DNA from: Actinernus sp. WN-2022 | Taxonomy: Eukaryota; Cnidaria; Anthozoa; Actiniaria; Actinernidae | Direction of reading: 5' to 3' | Assembly: GCA_030867875.1 (NCBI GenBank) | Contig: JAOWCC010000577.1 | Coordinates: 149,474,344 to 149,538,343 of the forward strand | Length of the DNA stretch: 64,000 nucleotides | In this document: one piece after another, positions 1-12,560 of the stretch | Layout: each line of letters starts with the position of its first letter | Numbering within the stretch: the stretch's first letter is position 1 | Made by a program: the position numbers and the translations under genes | Notes under the pieces: model-generated | The model's database searches: none | What the model saw: only the letters and a program-made list of their open reading frames with translations | What the model was told of the DNA's origin: nothing

Positions 1-2
1 TA

Positions 3-3000
3 CACATTAATTCAAGGAGTCCTTTTAATACAAAGTTTAGGCCAAAGTTTGTGACAGCAAAGGATTCCATAAATACCAAATACCCCAAGGAGTCAGAAGC
101 AATATACTCAAACAGTGATAGCTCTGTAGATGAGAAGTCCGAACTTAGTGATGTATCTTCTAATTCTGCAAGGAGGCCATATAAAAGAAGACATCGGAAG
201 ATAGTGGATAGTAATGACAATGATGAAACTTCTCAGCCAGAATTCCATGAAGATGACATTGCAAAGGCAATTGCCAAGAGCTTGGAAGTTCAGGTAATAT
301 AATTAAATTGTTGCATTCCATTTTAGCCACAATCTTGTTTATGATTGGCTGAGAGTTGGGTGCAAATTATCAATGGGTGGCATATGTAATATTATTCGAA
401 TCCAACCTCTGACACCATTGCTTTTATGCTCCTTTCTAATAGTATTCGAATCACACCACCTCCCACTTCTGGCACCATTTTAATGCTGTTTTGCTACAGA
501 TGACAGTATTATCCCGAAACTAGACACCCTGGCTACACAAACACCTAAAATCTTGTGAAGGTGTATGTACGTCACATTTACAAAAAGTTTCAATTCTGCA
601 AATACATCTAGTTCAAAGACTGGGGTCACATTCATTCTTAACTTAGACGAGCATTATAAATTGAAAGCCCCAGTTACCCGAGTTCATCAGTCAGTTGGAG
701 GTAATTGTGGTAAAGGTTGCTTTACTCTACTCCTTTACCAGTAACATCATTCCTTTTACCCCATTATCTTAACCTTTTAACCATTCCAGTTATCTTTAAT
801 CATCACTGTACTATCACCATAACCCTATGTCTGACTGTCATTTTCGTCACCAAGTCAGCCTTTCTAATTCTATTTCAAATTTTCCCTTTGAAGAATGTTG
901 TGAGCAGTGAAGATGAAGAACTTAAACAAGCTCTGGAACTTAGTCTTCAAGGTAGTTTGCAGTTCTCCCTTGATGTTGGCATAAGTTGTCTTATCACTGA
1001 TTGCCAAAAGTTTTGTATTCATCTATTTTCTCATTTCCCCATTAGAGTTCACACATACTACAGCCCAAGAGGAACACATACCAGGAAGGAAGACATTGTT
1101 AGAAAGTAAACAGCTTGAGAAAGAAGTAAAGCCTTGTTCTCCTCATAATAGGAATGGGATCCTGTACAATTCTGTAGATTCAGGGTTCCAGGTCAGTTGC
1201 TGCAAGGTATATGCTACTGGTTATATATTAACAATAACTTGTGGCGTTGAAATAAGCACTGATATTTGTCCACAGATATTAGGCAATTATTGGACGAGGC
1301 TGAGCAAAATATGAATTGTCTGTGGCGAGCTACCAGTTTTTTGCCGATGCCTAAGGCAGAGGAAAATAATTGGTAGCAAGACACAATTCATCATATTTTG
1401 CAATAGTCTGAGTTCCAATAATTGTTTTATTATTCAGTGTTTTTGTTACCTTTGGCATCCAAAATGCTCGCAATTTTCTCCTCTGAACACTCTGGAAACC
1501 GAGCGGCCATGTACTACCTAATCCAGACAAATCGGACGAAAACGACCCTGATCACATGCTAAGCAATGTATTTCGGACTATTATTCAGCGGATGAAATTA
1601 ATAGAGTTTTTGAGACAGCAGGACCAAAGGCAGTTTCATTTTTTCATTGTAATGTACGAAGTCTGCCAAAAAACCTAACTTTGCCTGATTTACTCTCTTT
1701 CTTCAAAACCAGATATCTTAGCTGTAACTGAGACAAAATTGAATGATAACACTGTTACCAATGTGGATATATCTGGCTATAGTTTTTACCATGATGACTC
1801 GGTAACTGCGGCAGGTGGTGCTGGAATCTGTTAGTTGTAAATTAAAAACTATAGCCAGCCCCGATATCAAGTTTTCAATGGAACTTGTAGAATCTTGTTG
1901 GCTCGAAATCGATTCCGGTTATAACGTAAATAAGAATATTATTATAGGTTGTATATACAGGCATCCGAAAGCAAACATTGAACAATTCACTGACCAGCTC
2001 GAAGAGTTGCTAAAGCATTTAAATCAATGTAAATATCAAGTAATCTTATTAGGTGATATAAATTAACCACCAACCTACTGAAAAATATTTATATATGCTA
2101 TATGCAAATAATTTTACCCCTATTATCACTAAGCCCACTCGGATAACTGACCACACCAAAACGTTAATTGACCATATATATATACAAACATGCCCATTTC
2201 TCAAATCACATCTGGTATTGCATTGTTTGACATATCAGATCATCTCCCTGTATTTTGTGTCATTAACACCCCTTTTAAGAGAATTCATGAAAAACGGTTT
2301 TATAGAGATTATAAGCACTTCAGTAAAGAAGCGTTTTTGCACAATTTAATGCAAATTGATTGGAATGTTAAACTTAGTAATTTAAATAATAATCTTAATC
2401 GAACCACAGAAGATGTAATTCATACTATAGATGAAGTGACGAGAAAGCATGCACCTATCAAAGAGGTGCCACGGAGTAAATTAAAACAACTCACCAAGCC
2501 ATGGATTACAAATGGGATCCTAAAGTCAATTAAAACCAAGCAAAAAATGTACCGCACTCACTTTTTTAGTAACGACACATAAAACGTTACTCAATATAAG
2601 AAATATGCTAATAAATTTAACAAAATAAAATCGTTAAGTAAAATAAGATATTACAATACTCAATTTGAAAAATGTAAAAATAATCTAAAGGCTACGTGGA
2701 AACTTATAGGCACACTAATTAAGCGGAAATCAAAAGGCCAACTGCATCCAACACGACTAATTAGAAACAACGTCACATATACAAATAGATGTGACATTGT
2801 GAACCAGTTTAACCAACACTTTGTTAATGTAGGTTCTAATTTGGCAAGCTCATTAGGAACCTCAAACGATAACCCAACTAGAAATATACACAATTCACCA
2901 GCGTCAAGTTTCATAATGTCACCAGTGATGGAAGTACAAGTACTTGAACATTTTCTTGCATTAGATGGAAACAAGGCTTCTATTAATATTCCGAATAACA

Positions 3001-6000
3001 TGATAAAAATGGCAGCTACTCTAATTGCACCAGTTTTCACTTCTATTTACAATGAATCAATTAATACAGGTAATGTTCCTGATATTCTAAAAATTTCGCG
3101 TATTAACCAATTTATAAGAGTGGCACAGTAACAGACCCCAATAACTATCGACCTATATCAATATTATCTCCCTTTACCAAAGTGCTCGAACGGTTAGTGT
3201 ATGACCAGTTGGTATTATTTATCGCCAAAAATAAAATTATCTTTGACTATCAATTTGGATTTAGAAAAGGTTACTCTACGGAGCAGGCGATACTAGAAAT
3301 TACTGACAGCTTAAAAACTGCAATTGACAATAAAGAAATAACATGCAGATTATTTTTAGATTTTTCCAAAGCCTTTGACACCGTTAATCATGAAATTCTT
3401 TTATCTAAATTATATAAGTATGGTATACGTGGAACTCCACTGGCATGGTTTGATGACTACTTGACTAATCGACAACAATGTTAGAATTAGAAACACCGAT
3501 TCAGATTTACTAAAAATGACTTGTGGGTTACCTCAGGGCTCAAGTCTTGGGCCACTTCTCTTTACACTCTACATAAATGATATTCCTAACTGTTCTAATA
3601 AACTATCATTTCGGATATTTGCCGATGATACCAACGTATTTTATTCAAGTACATGTATTAATGATGTGGAAAATGTGATGAATGAAGAACTTAATCAAAT
3701 TTCTCGTTACTGTGCCACCAACAAACTTTCAATAAACTTTAAAAAGACTAATTTTATGTTGATAACCTCTTAAAAGAAAAGAATCCGAGACATAAGCATT
3801 AGAAATATTGAACAAAAAAGTCATATAAAATATTTAGGTATATACATCGACAATCATATAAGTTGAGAACAACAGATTAAACATGTAAATAACGAAATTG
3901 CAAAAAATACTGGAATCCTAAGTAAACTTAGATATTACATTTATTTAAAAATGCTGAAGCAACTTTACTATACACTAATCTATCCATATATCAATTATGG
4001 ATTGATGAGCTGGGGTAACACCTATACTTCGAAATTGACAAAATTGCGTTCTTGTCAAAATAAATGCATTAAAAAAAAAGTTTTTTGGCGCGAAAAAGAG
4101 AGAATGCCACCCCTTATTTTAATCTCCTTGGTATACTTATGCTTGATAACATTTTCAAATTAAAAATAGCTACTTTTGGATATAAAATTATAAATGAAAA
4201 GATTAAAGTCCCAACAATATTTTGTGAAACTATTAAGATTGCATCAGATCAACACTCCTATAATACAAGATTTGCCGCCAGACAGAACATTAGCAGACCT
4301 TAAGCACGAACAAATTACGGAATGCAAACATTTAAATTTATTACATCACAAATTTGGGAAACCATTGATCCTGGAATTAAACAGTCTAATTCAACCTTTA
4401 CATTTAGGGAAAAATATACTCAATCTCTCCTTATCTCACAGACACTCTAATAATGTTTGACAATAACTTTTTTCATTTATTGAGGCTGAACTTTTTATCC
4501 ACGTCCGTCCTTTTTTTTTCTTTCCTAGCTATGGCGTAGGCAGTGATCAACACGAAAGCTTCTTGCTACTTTGATCACTGCGCATAAATAATTGATTATA
4601 GTTTCTTCTCAGTTATGTAAATGTTACTATTGTTATGTTTTTATTTATCCTGTGATTATCTACTACCATGTTAACTAGAAAATGTGCGAATACACTGAAG
4701 TCTGAATAGCACTGCGCATGCTCACAACAATATCTGCAGGCAAACGCTTATTTGCGTGCAGTTATTTGCAGGTGAATCAACCAATCAGAATTCGGGATAC
4801 TGAGGAACTGAATAATATCTGTTCTGAGAAGCAAAAAAATTCCTAGAGCAAACCTCGAGGGTAACTGACTTTGAGGAACCGATAGTGTCCATGGACAAAT
4901 ATCAGTTCTTATAACCCATCAAATATTTTATCACAAGCGCGATTGGTGGATGCGTCATGTGACCCTATATTTTCTCTCTGCCAGATGACAAATATCATTG
5001 ATTGTAACCCATCAATTCAAATATTTTGTGAGTGATTGGTTGCTTGGTTGAATGCGTTATGTGACCCAATATTATCTCTCTGCGACGGGAAATATCAGCG
5101 AATACACCCGGCCTGTGATCATATAAGTGCGCATCAAAAAAGTATTTGAAGGATGATAACAACAATAACCTACATTGGGCCATCGAAAAATGTCCTGATA
5201 TTTGTCCTTTGACATTATTTGATCCTCGAAGCTCGTAGTTTCCTTCTAGGTTTGCTCTCGGGAACTGTTATCTTCTCAGAACAGATAAGATCCACGGATG
5301 AAATACCAGGGCATATTTCGACGTCATTAATATAATTCAATGCCACAAAGTAGGTTATTGTCTTTTTAATCCTTCAAATACTTTTTATGAACCCTTGTTG
5401 GACTAAACGGGTGTATTCTCTGATAAGTGTTGTATGGCAGAGAACAAATATTGGGTCACGTGATGCCTCCCATCAAAGAGACAGTATTTGATGAGTTATA
5501 AAACATATGTCAATATTGTCGTATAAGTTTAAATAATAAAAATCATCCTAGAGACTACCTACCATACTTGGTAGGTAGTCATTCAGAGGTATACTTCTAT
5601 CAAGCTACCATGTTTCTAAAAGAAATTGTTTGGCTTGATTCTTAGTCAAATCACCACACTCAAAATCTCTCTTTACAGCCCCCTATTGAAAGTATAGTCA
5701 GAGTAAAACCTAGTTGCTTCCAGTCCTGAAAATATTTTTGCAGTTTTAAAGGCGCTGTATCACGGTACTGCGCATGTTTTGTTGTCCAGACATTGAATTG
5801 ACAGCGGTAACTTCCAATGAGAATCAATTAAAATAAATTGAAGGAAACGCCACACGTATCGGGTGACAGCCGTGATTCACAGAATGTAGTTTTGCATATA
5901 ATATTTCTAGATTTACAAGTAAAGAATGGTATCTATATTCCATTACTCGCTTGTATTTTTTGCTCTGTTTCGAGTCATAAACAGTCCGAATTTTACCAAA

Positions 6001-8879
6001 GTGAAGTCGCAAGCTGTCTGCGTGTTTATATAGATTACAAAACTCAAAATATCCTTTTCCCGCTGTTTTAGTTTTCATTTTATTTTACATCATAGGATAG
6101 CTGCAAGATTTTAAAGGTGCTTCACGAAAAGTTGGGCCTAAACGAAACGGATGTCCATGTAAACTGGCTGCACGGTTTTGCTCGCTGCAGCTCAAGAGCG
6201 AGAAGATAGACAGCGAAGTCGGTATCGCATAGCTGTTGAAAATAGTAATGCCATATCATTATGACTTGAAACGTTGCCATGTGTTTCGTGAACTCTACTG
6301 GACATCCAACCCCTATTCGCTTCTGGTTGGAACGCCAAAGAGCTTCCGATTTCTTGCGTTTTTCGGCCACTGTATTCAGAGTACTCGGTGGCGGTCTTCT
6401 CTGCCGTGAAGCAACACTTTTGCTTTAGTTGTGTTGCAGCCCATTTCTATAAATGACCAAAGAAGGCTATGATGAGTTCAAAATGAATACAGATGGGAGT
6501 TGATCTCACCGCTCTGAGAATTTCGTTCTATTATTGATTATGTTTCACTTGTTAGGGTGATGAGGACATTCCTACCCATTCCTATCGTCTGGTCAGTGTT
6601 GTTAGTCATTTGGGGGACAGATCCTCTTCAGGTCAGTTACCATCATCATTTAAAGTAAGAATTAGGTTTATAACTCGTAAAAATATTGCCACGTTTATTC
6701 GAGGTTTTCAGACTCCAAGTTGTACCTTAAAGACACTGAATCATTGCGCGTGTAAAGTATTTTTGCAGCATGCGAAAGTAAAAAAAGTGGCATTGTTGTG
6801 TGAATATCGTATCTTTCGAAATCCATCTCTATTTTGGGCCATCGTGTATTTATTTCCACATATATATCTGCCATGTTTTCACAAAAGGGGGTCTTAGGTT
6901 CTAAGGCTCTTGGTGAAAACATGGCAGATCTTGTGTGCCTTTCGCTTTAAAAGCCAGTCACTCGTGTTTTTGCCGTTTTCTTGAAAGGGCAAATGACAGT
7001 TTAAGACTTTTCTGGCCTTTCTATCCCATAATTGATCTCTAGGTATTTTATGTTGCTTTAATTCTTTACCGTCTGAGCCAGTAAATATAAGACGCATTAG
7101 TCCGATACTAGAAAAAATATTGCATCACATCTAGACATGCTGGAAAGACGATGTTGCGATATTATCCGAAGGGATAAATGGCTTCAAAGTCAGAGCTATA
7201 ACATGGATCGCTCGACTCTTTCACTATGGAGAAAAGCTCATTTGTTTTGGCGATCGTTTTGTTTCTTGGATTTTCACGAATTTTAAGAAGCTAAAAATCG
7301 GCTCAAAACACCCTTCTCATTCGCACTTGAAATCAAAGCACAAACCACACCAAGCGACTGTGAACTGCGCTATTCTTGTCACTGCATTTCTCTCCACCAC
7401 GTTCTCCTGTACCCACCTCCAATTGCATGCTGGGTAATGGACAAAAATTCCACAAGGGGTACCTCCCTCTGGGACTCCGGTAGGGTTAAAAAAAAAAAAG
7501 AGTATTTTACCCCTACAACCAAGAGCGGTGATTTGGACTCTTGCCGTTGCTTTAAAGTGACAAAAACGGGTAAAAGACTGCCAACTGCAGGATTTCAAGG
7601 ATTTCATTGAATATTTTTTTCCTGTGTCTGAAAGTACAAACACAACAGGAAAACCCTGTGAAATCCCCTCACAAAGCCTACAAGAAGCAAACCAAGTACT
7701 TTTCAGCCGTCCTCGGACTTAACGATGTCCTCAAGCTCTCTGACAGTGGCATATTTCTCCAAAATTAGAGCACATTTCATTGGAAACCCTACAGAAGTTG
7801 CAATACCTACCGTCGACGAGTTCGTAGAATTTTCCCGAATGGCACTGTGGAGAAAGTGTGAGCCCTTGGCTTAAAACGTCAGCTGTATTTAACTACGTAC
7901 CCCGGGCTAGGCAAACTTGAACTGAGGGGGGAGGGTTGAGTTAGCACTCAGGATTTCACTAATTGAGCTCACACACGATCGGACGACAAAGAGTTAAGAC
8001 TTTTCTGGCCTTTCTATCTCATAATTTACTTGTGTTAGAGCTTTCCCATAATTTCTTTATTTGAGAGGTTGGGGTTAGGTTAGAAAAAGGCCATTTTCTC
8101 TTATTTTTACTCGAAATACAGCAAAATTCCATCGATTAAACTCAATCTACATTAAGAGAACGTTGTATTGCCGTATAGTGCATCGAAATCCATTAAAAGC
8201 TCGAGTTATTCGCGAAAATGTTTAAACTAGTCCTCCCCACCCCTACATAAAATACCTAGATATCAATTATGGGATAGAAAGGCCAGAAAAGTCTTAAACT
8301 GTCATTTGCCCTTTCAAGAAAACGGCAAAAACACGAGTTACTGGCTTTTAAAGCTAAAGGCACACAAGATCTGCCATGTTTTCACAAAAGGGGGTCTTTG
8401 GTTCAAAGGCTCCTTTTGTGCAAACATGGCAGATATGTTTAACTGACTTTCTTTTATCTTAAATATTGCATATTGCACATTTTGTCACTTTCTTAAAGAA
8501 CTTGAAATATATAATTATTTTCGTTTTCTATTTTCCAGTCACATTACAAGCCTTTTGCCTTTGAAATCGAGCTGTTCATTTACCAGAATTATTTCAGTAT
8601 TGTTTTTGTTTCCCCCATCCCCCAATAAACAAACAAGTAAACACACTACATGTACACCAAAATACATCATCATAGTGTGACGTTTCCCTTTTACTCCTTC
8701 AAGGACACTATATCAGTGACGTCTACGACTGCAGAACAGGTGAATGGACCAGCTATGACGACTCCACTGCAACCAAAGTGGATGAGCATAAAGTTCGATA
8801 TGGACGATCAAAAGAAGCCTACATTTTGTTTTATCTGTACAAACAATGTGTGGACCTCGTCAAAAAAGCACCTAGCTGA
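3..8879 (+). CDS. USP37: USP37-like ubiquitin carboxyl-terminal hydrolase, C-terminal exons (5' part outside window)
   Basis: Five exons join in phase: 3-293, 894-951, 1046-1191, 6556-6631 and 8704-8879 (TGA at 8877-8879), giving 248 residues open to the left edge. Exon 1 is acidic and Ser-rich and ends in a ubiquitin-interacting motif (EDDIAKAIAKSLEVQ). Exon 2 holds a second UIM (SSEDEELKQALELSLQ). Exons 4-5 form the end of the USP catalytic fold: YRLVSVVSHLG, then the His box SGHYISDVYD across the splice, then W-x-SYDD and AYILFYLYK. UIMs placed before a late His box are typical of USP37/USP26/USP29, which remove ubiquitin chains from cell-cycle and replication proteins. The Cys box must lie upstream. 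The 5.4-kb intron between exons 3 and 4 holds a LINE and MITEs. Another small exon there cannot be excluded, but phases already match. USP37 is favoured over other UIM-bearing USPs. Confidence 0.9.
350..500. repeat. Short degenerate direct duplication in USP37 intron
   Basis: The phrase tattcgaatc...ccacctct(c)...ggcaccatt occurs twice about 55 bp apart (near 395 and 442). It is a small tandem duplication in the intron after exon 1 and no gene signal is seen in it. Confidence 0.4.
1282..1430. mobile_element. Hairpin MITE with about 40-bp terminal inverted repeats
   Basis: The left end (aattattggacgaggctgag, then caaaatatgaattgt) is the near-perfect reverse complement of the right end (acaattcatcatattttgca then atagtctgagttccaataat). 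It folds into one long stem with a short loop and lies in the large USP37 intron just upstream of a LINE. No ORF is present. Confidence 0.7.
1610..4459 (+). pseudogene. Decayed non-LTR retrotransposon (CR1/L2/jockey-like) ORF2, endonuclease plus reverse transcriptase
   Basis: Fragments in all three forward frames line up as one broken LINE ORF. They run from an endonuclease start (FFHCNVRSLPKN near 1640, ETKLNDNT near 1730), through IYRHPKA, LLGDIN and ISDHLPVF, to a linker ending near 2580. The reverse transcriptase follows: ERLVYDQL and YQFGFRKGYST (3190-3280), motif A FLDFSKAFDTVNHEIL (3355-3400), motif B GLPQGSSLGPLL (3525-3560) and motif C FADDTN (3620). The C-terminal domain contains YTLIYPYINYG and HSYNTR and ends near 4459. 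Several frameshifts and stops make it non-coding. It lies in sense orientation in the intron between USP37 exons 3 and 4. The catalytic residues are still visible, so it died by indels and not by loss of motifs. Confidence 0.85.
4460..4816. other. LINE 3' flank and unassigned intron sequence with small hairpin
   Basis: This contains the probable LINE 3' untranslated tail and a short hairpin around 4540-4583 (gcagtgatcaa paired with ttgatcactgc). Nothing coding is seen. Confidence 0.35.
4817..5286. mobile_element. Foldback/MITE with long inverted arms in USP37 intron
   Basis: The left arm (atctgttctgagaag...gagcaaacct...ggacaaatatcag) is matched in reverse complement by 5190-5286 (ctgatatttgtcc...aggtttgctc...cttctcagaacagat). 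The interior also carries repeated variants of gtgaccc(t/a)atattttctctctg. There is no ORF. Confidence 0.65.
5287..6555. other. Intron sequence without recognised gene
   Basis: It holds a short perfect hairpin near 5550-5580 (gactacctacc / ggtaggtagtc) and a few words shared with the foldback element upstream (tattgggtcacgtgatg). No conserved protein signal was seen in any frame. Short ORFs near 5.8-6.4 kb have no recognisable motif. Confidence 0.4.
6864..8436. mobile_element. Long-TIR foldback element (1.57 kb) in last USP37 intron
   Basis: The arm 6864-7050 is the near-perfect reverse complement of 8248-8436. Each arm end is itself a hairpin: a 20-bp word (atatctgccatgttttcaca) faces its complement about 45 bp further in, around an AAAGGGGGTCTT loop. 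A third copy of the arm core (agacttttctggcctttcta) lies at about 7996-8025. The interior has no recognisable transposase, so it looks non-autonomous. Confidence 0.7.
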
Positions 8880-9148
8880 TATTGTCATTATGCTGGATTT
8901 TCCCCATTTTTTTTTTGTTGCAGGAAAATTGGCTACATCTCACGCTGGCAGCTGAATTTATAGAGTTATACATATAGAGTTCTAAATCTTTTCATCGTCT
9001 TTTTCTGACTGATTACTGTTGTTCCCTCATTTACGGAAATACACGACGATGAACCCATCCTGAAACTTGGCTGTTTACTCTAAATGTATTGCTTCAAGTA
9101 AAATAGGTGCTGCGTGATTAATGTGTATGGGGATTCCCCTTGATAAAA

Positions 9149-9154
9149 AATAAA
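9149..9154 (+). promoter_or_regulatory. Candidate polyadenylation signal of the USP37-like gene
   Basis: AATAAA lies about 270 bp after the stop codon at 8877-8879, in an A-rich run. It is the first good hexamer downstream of the gene. No transcript evidence is available. Confidence 0.45.
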
Positions 9155-9159
9155 AATGC

Positions 9160-10460
9160 ATTTTGCTATTATGTAGCATTTGTTAATGGCATTTGTAGGG
9201 GGTTTACTGTATAGATCCACCTAATACAATTCAAAATCTAGTTGGCAAATGTATTTTTGAATATCTCATATTAGAAATGATAACTGTTAGACTTGATTTA
9301 AATAGTATTTAGTTCCCATCCGAGACGCACTGGCTCCGTAAGGTCCAAGTAAAGATATGTCTCAGCTAAACAACAACTGGGTTGATGTCCGCTAAAAAAA
9401 ACAGGGAGACTCTTGGAATTGTATTTAGACTAGTAACCATTCTTCAGAGTAATCACCTTGCAGTTAGCTCAGAGGTACATTGCTAGTCTGACCTACAAGG
9501 GATGTGTTAACACAAAAATAGACACCCAATGGGAAAGCAACCAGATGTTGATCAAACATAAACTATACTGTGCACCGGACCGAATTTAGACCGAACATAA
9601 CCGATGCAGTGACAGATAACCACCCAATTACTCGTTTCTGGTTATGAGCGCATCCAAGAGTTAATGATGGCTCGACATTCATATGTAACTTTCTAAGAAG
9701 CTGGTCTCGACACTTCAGACTTCTTGCCACTGTCTGCAGTCAAAAGTGCTGTTAAACACGTTAATTGGAGGCAAATGAGTGTGTTGCGTTAATCAGTGGT
9801 CATCCATGTATAGCACTGCTGGACATGTCTCGCAGTGTTTCTGCTAACAGAGCCTCGTTTCCTTTTCTTTTGTAATCGCTTCGCGAAGAAGCCACTCTTT
9901 CCAGTAGTAACATTGTTTGTTGTGCAAGCGTTAGCGTTGCTAAGCGACATGAAAACACTTGCCACGCTTTAATTAGTATGCAAACTAATGATTGACGTCG
10001 GTGGGTTGCGCGGTATCGGGGGCTCAAATTTAAATATGCAAATATTTTAAACAAGTATGTAGACTGTTTTTTTCGGCGACAAACGATGTGGCGACAGGGG
10101 CAGGATTACAAAAGAAAAGGGGAAAAGAAGGATCTACTAGCAGGGAAAATCGTTGCCAAGGGTGTCGGCCGACAAGATGTCCCATTCCTCGGATATACAC
10201 AAGTAGATAGAATTCCCCGAAGGTGAGTTGGGTTTCGAGACTAATGCATTTGTAGTGTTTTTCACGTGACGTCATCAATGAAATGTTACGAAAATCCATA
10301 TATTTTGGCGAATTTAAATTTTAGACTTGATAAACTTTTAAGTGACATCTAAATTGTTTTGAATAGAAACTAATCATATTAATGATGCCCAACAGCTCAG
10401 TTGCAAAGTACTCTATTGCTCCAAGCCTTTTGGTCATTTATGTATTCTTGCCTGCTCTAT
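9160..10460. other. Intergenic stretch without recognised gene
   Basis: I see no conserved motif on either strand. The part 9780-10290 is less AT-rich and has two short minus-strand ORFs (84 and 89 aa) without recognisable domains. It could be a leader or LTR of the adjoining Gypsy remnant, but no paired LTR was found. Confidence 0.3.
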
Positions 10461-10479
10461 ACAAAATATCTAAAATGCC

Positions 10480-11225
10480 GATTGTATTTTACGACACCGG
10501 TAACAGCCTTACGAAGAGTACCACCAAGATAACCAGAAGAATTTAGGACCTTGCGCGGGGGTCGTTCGCGAATCAAAAAGCCCATTTGCATCGCCTGTGG
10601 TGCTTGTCCGAAAGAAAGACAGGTCTCAGTATGTGCGGTGATTTTCGTTAAATCAACGCGAAGACGGTCCGCGACTCGTATCCCTTGCAACAGATCATCT
10701 ACTTTAATACTTCACAACACCTTTCAGTATCGAGTGAAGGGAGCAGAGACTGGAATCACTACAAGGGTCGCAATGGTTTTGTTCCCTTTATCTCTGGAAT
10801 GGGTGCCTTACAGGTTGAGGTAGCGGTAGAAGACTGGTAAAACTGCCATGACAACACCGTTTGATCTATTTGAGTTTACCAGAATGCCCTTCGGGCTAAC
10901 CAACGCCAAATGGATCGTTGGCTTATACGGACTTAAACCACAAGTAGAGCTGTCTTGCATACCCGACTTTCCAGTCTACGGAGCGTTCGAAAGAGAGGCC
11001 TGGTCAAGACTTCCTAACCAACGGCTGAAGTATCTTGGACACGTTGTTTCGAGTGGCATTAGTCCCGACCCAGAGAAAGGGAATGCCCTTAAAGTGCCCC
11101 TACTATCAAAGTTTGACATATCAATGTTTTTGCATATTCATAAAGTAGAGTTGATATATTATTACCAGTTCAAATTGTTTTTCGATACAACGACAGGAAG
11201 TCATTTTTTGAGCTCCGAATATTGA
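10480..11225 (+). pseudogene. Ty3/Gypsy retrotransposon pol remnant, reverse transcriptase part
   Basis: Broken frames give the Gypsy RT order. Around 10545-10690 is a (S)PFASPVVLVRKKD-like stretch followed by MCGDFR and KTVRDSYPL. At 10850-10900 the sequence reads TTPFDLFEFTRMPFGLTNA, the hallmark of Ty3/Gypsy RT after motif A. At 11020-11075 it reads RLKYLGHVVSSGISPDPEK, the end of the RT thumb. The YxDD segment between them is missing. Stops and frameshifts occur throughout. The element is cut at 11334 by a foldback element and continues at about 13590. Confidence 0.8.
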
Positions 11226-11689
11226 ATCTAAACGTACGCTATTACTGGAGGCCGTTCCATTTTATGCACACTATTTCGCGCCACGAGGTTGTCGTGTTAA
11301 GTGAAAGACATCACTTCCGCTGAATACTGAGAACTATGGGGTGCCAAATGTCCGGAAATTATATCATCAAATTATATGGTTATTATGTCAAAATTATCTC
11401 ATATTGTTTTTATATCATATAATCTGCGAAATGCAAATCACTATTATATGAAATAATTAGATGACAAAATTACATTATATCTAAAAATATGAAACCGTCA
11501 ATCGTATGGTTTCCCAATTATATGAAATAATATATCCCCCATTACAACATTATTTGAAACAATTATTTTGTTTTCAGATCATTGTTTCATATAAATGTTT
11601 TGCCAATTATTTCATTATGTAACATAAGTTGCACATAATTTATTATATCACATAATATATCTTGTACCATATAATTCATGTTATGCAAA

Positions 11690-11960
11690 GTACGACAATG
11701 AATTATGTGACATAATGTGCACATAATGAATTATGTGACAATGTGCACATAATGAATTGTGTCATAATGTGCACATAACGAATTATGTGACATAATGCGC
11801 ACATAATGAATTATGTGACAATGAATTATGCGACATAATGTGCACATAATGAATTATGACATAATGTGCACATAATGAATTATGTGACATAATGAATTGT
11901 GACATAATGAATAATGTCACATAATGAATTATGTCATGATGAATTATATGCGCAAATTAT
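11690..11960. repeat. Tandem palindromic repeat cataatgtgcacataatgaa
   Basis: About ten imperfect units of 24-30 bp built on tgtgcacataatgaattatgtgacataa. Each unit contains self-complementary cores (TGTGCACA, CATAATGAATTATG). It lies next to the left arm of the foldback element. Confidence 0.75.
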
Positions 11961-12299
11961 GTGCGCAACAGTAGAAACCGTATTTAGCCTCGTCTCCGTG
12001 TGAAGCCTCTATCCTATGTTAACTCATGACGGTTGTAACGGTAACGCTGACCGCCTGTACCGCATGTTAAATTCCTGTTGTCGTGCTTCTAGTTCTACAC
12101 CACTACGTCTACAGTACAGCTAGGTTTTTCTAATCTCCATATTTCCCTGTATTCAAATGAATAACAATCGCAACTTTGCTGAACAACTTGCGGCAGCAGT
12201 GAGCCAGACGATCGTAAGAACATTTGCCTTAAAGGGGCGGTCTCACCCACAGTGCTTAGCGTGCTTTTGTTATTGTTTATATCCGGGACTTTGACCCCT

Positions 12300-12560
12300 T
12301 GTTCACGGCGGGAACCTCACGAACTGAGCGTATTCTTTATGTTGGTGACATGATAATTTTGATTTGAACATGGATGATTTTGATGAAACTAATAGTACCT
12401 TACAAGTTGAATGTGAAAATCCGAAAATCTCGGCGAAATCACGGTGTGAAAGCCCTTCGAAACCACAGAGAGAGACCTGTTTCCACAAGTTAAACGCCGA
12501 AGCCCTCAAAATGATTTTAGGGAATTGCTCAATTCTTTTCGGGTCGACCAAGCGGAGTTT
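12300..12560 (-). other. Unrecognised short ORF inside the foldback element
   Basis: A minus-strand ORF of 82 codons starts MVDPKRIEQFPKIILRASAF. It is partly repeated in the duplicated segment at 12883-13012. I recognise no family. It may be captured sequence or chance. Confidence 0.2.

Noticed and set aside
1275..1312. Fourth USP37 exon starting after tgtccacag at 1274
   Set aside because: It reads 12 codons then a stop inside the MITE; joining exon 3 directly to 6556 keeps the frame and the family sequence.
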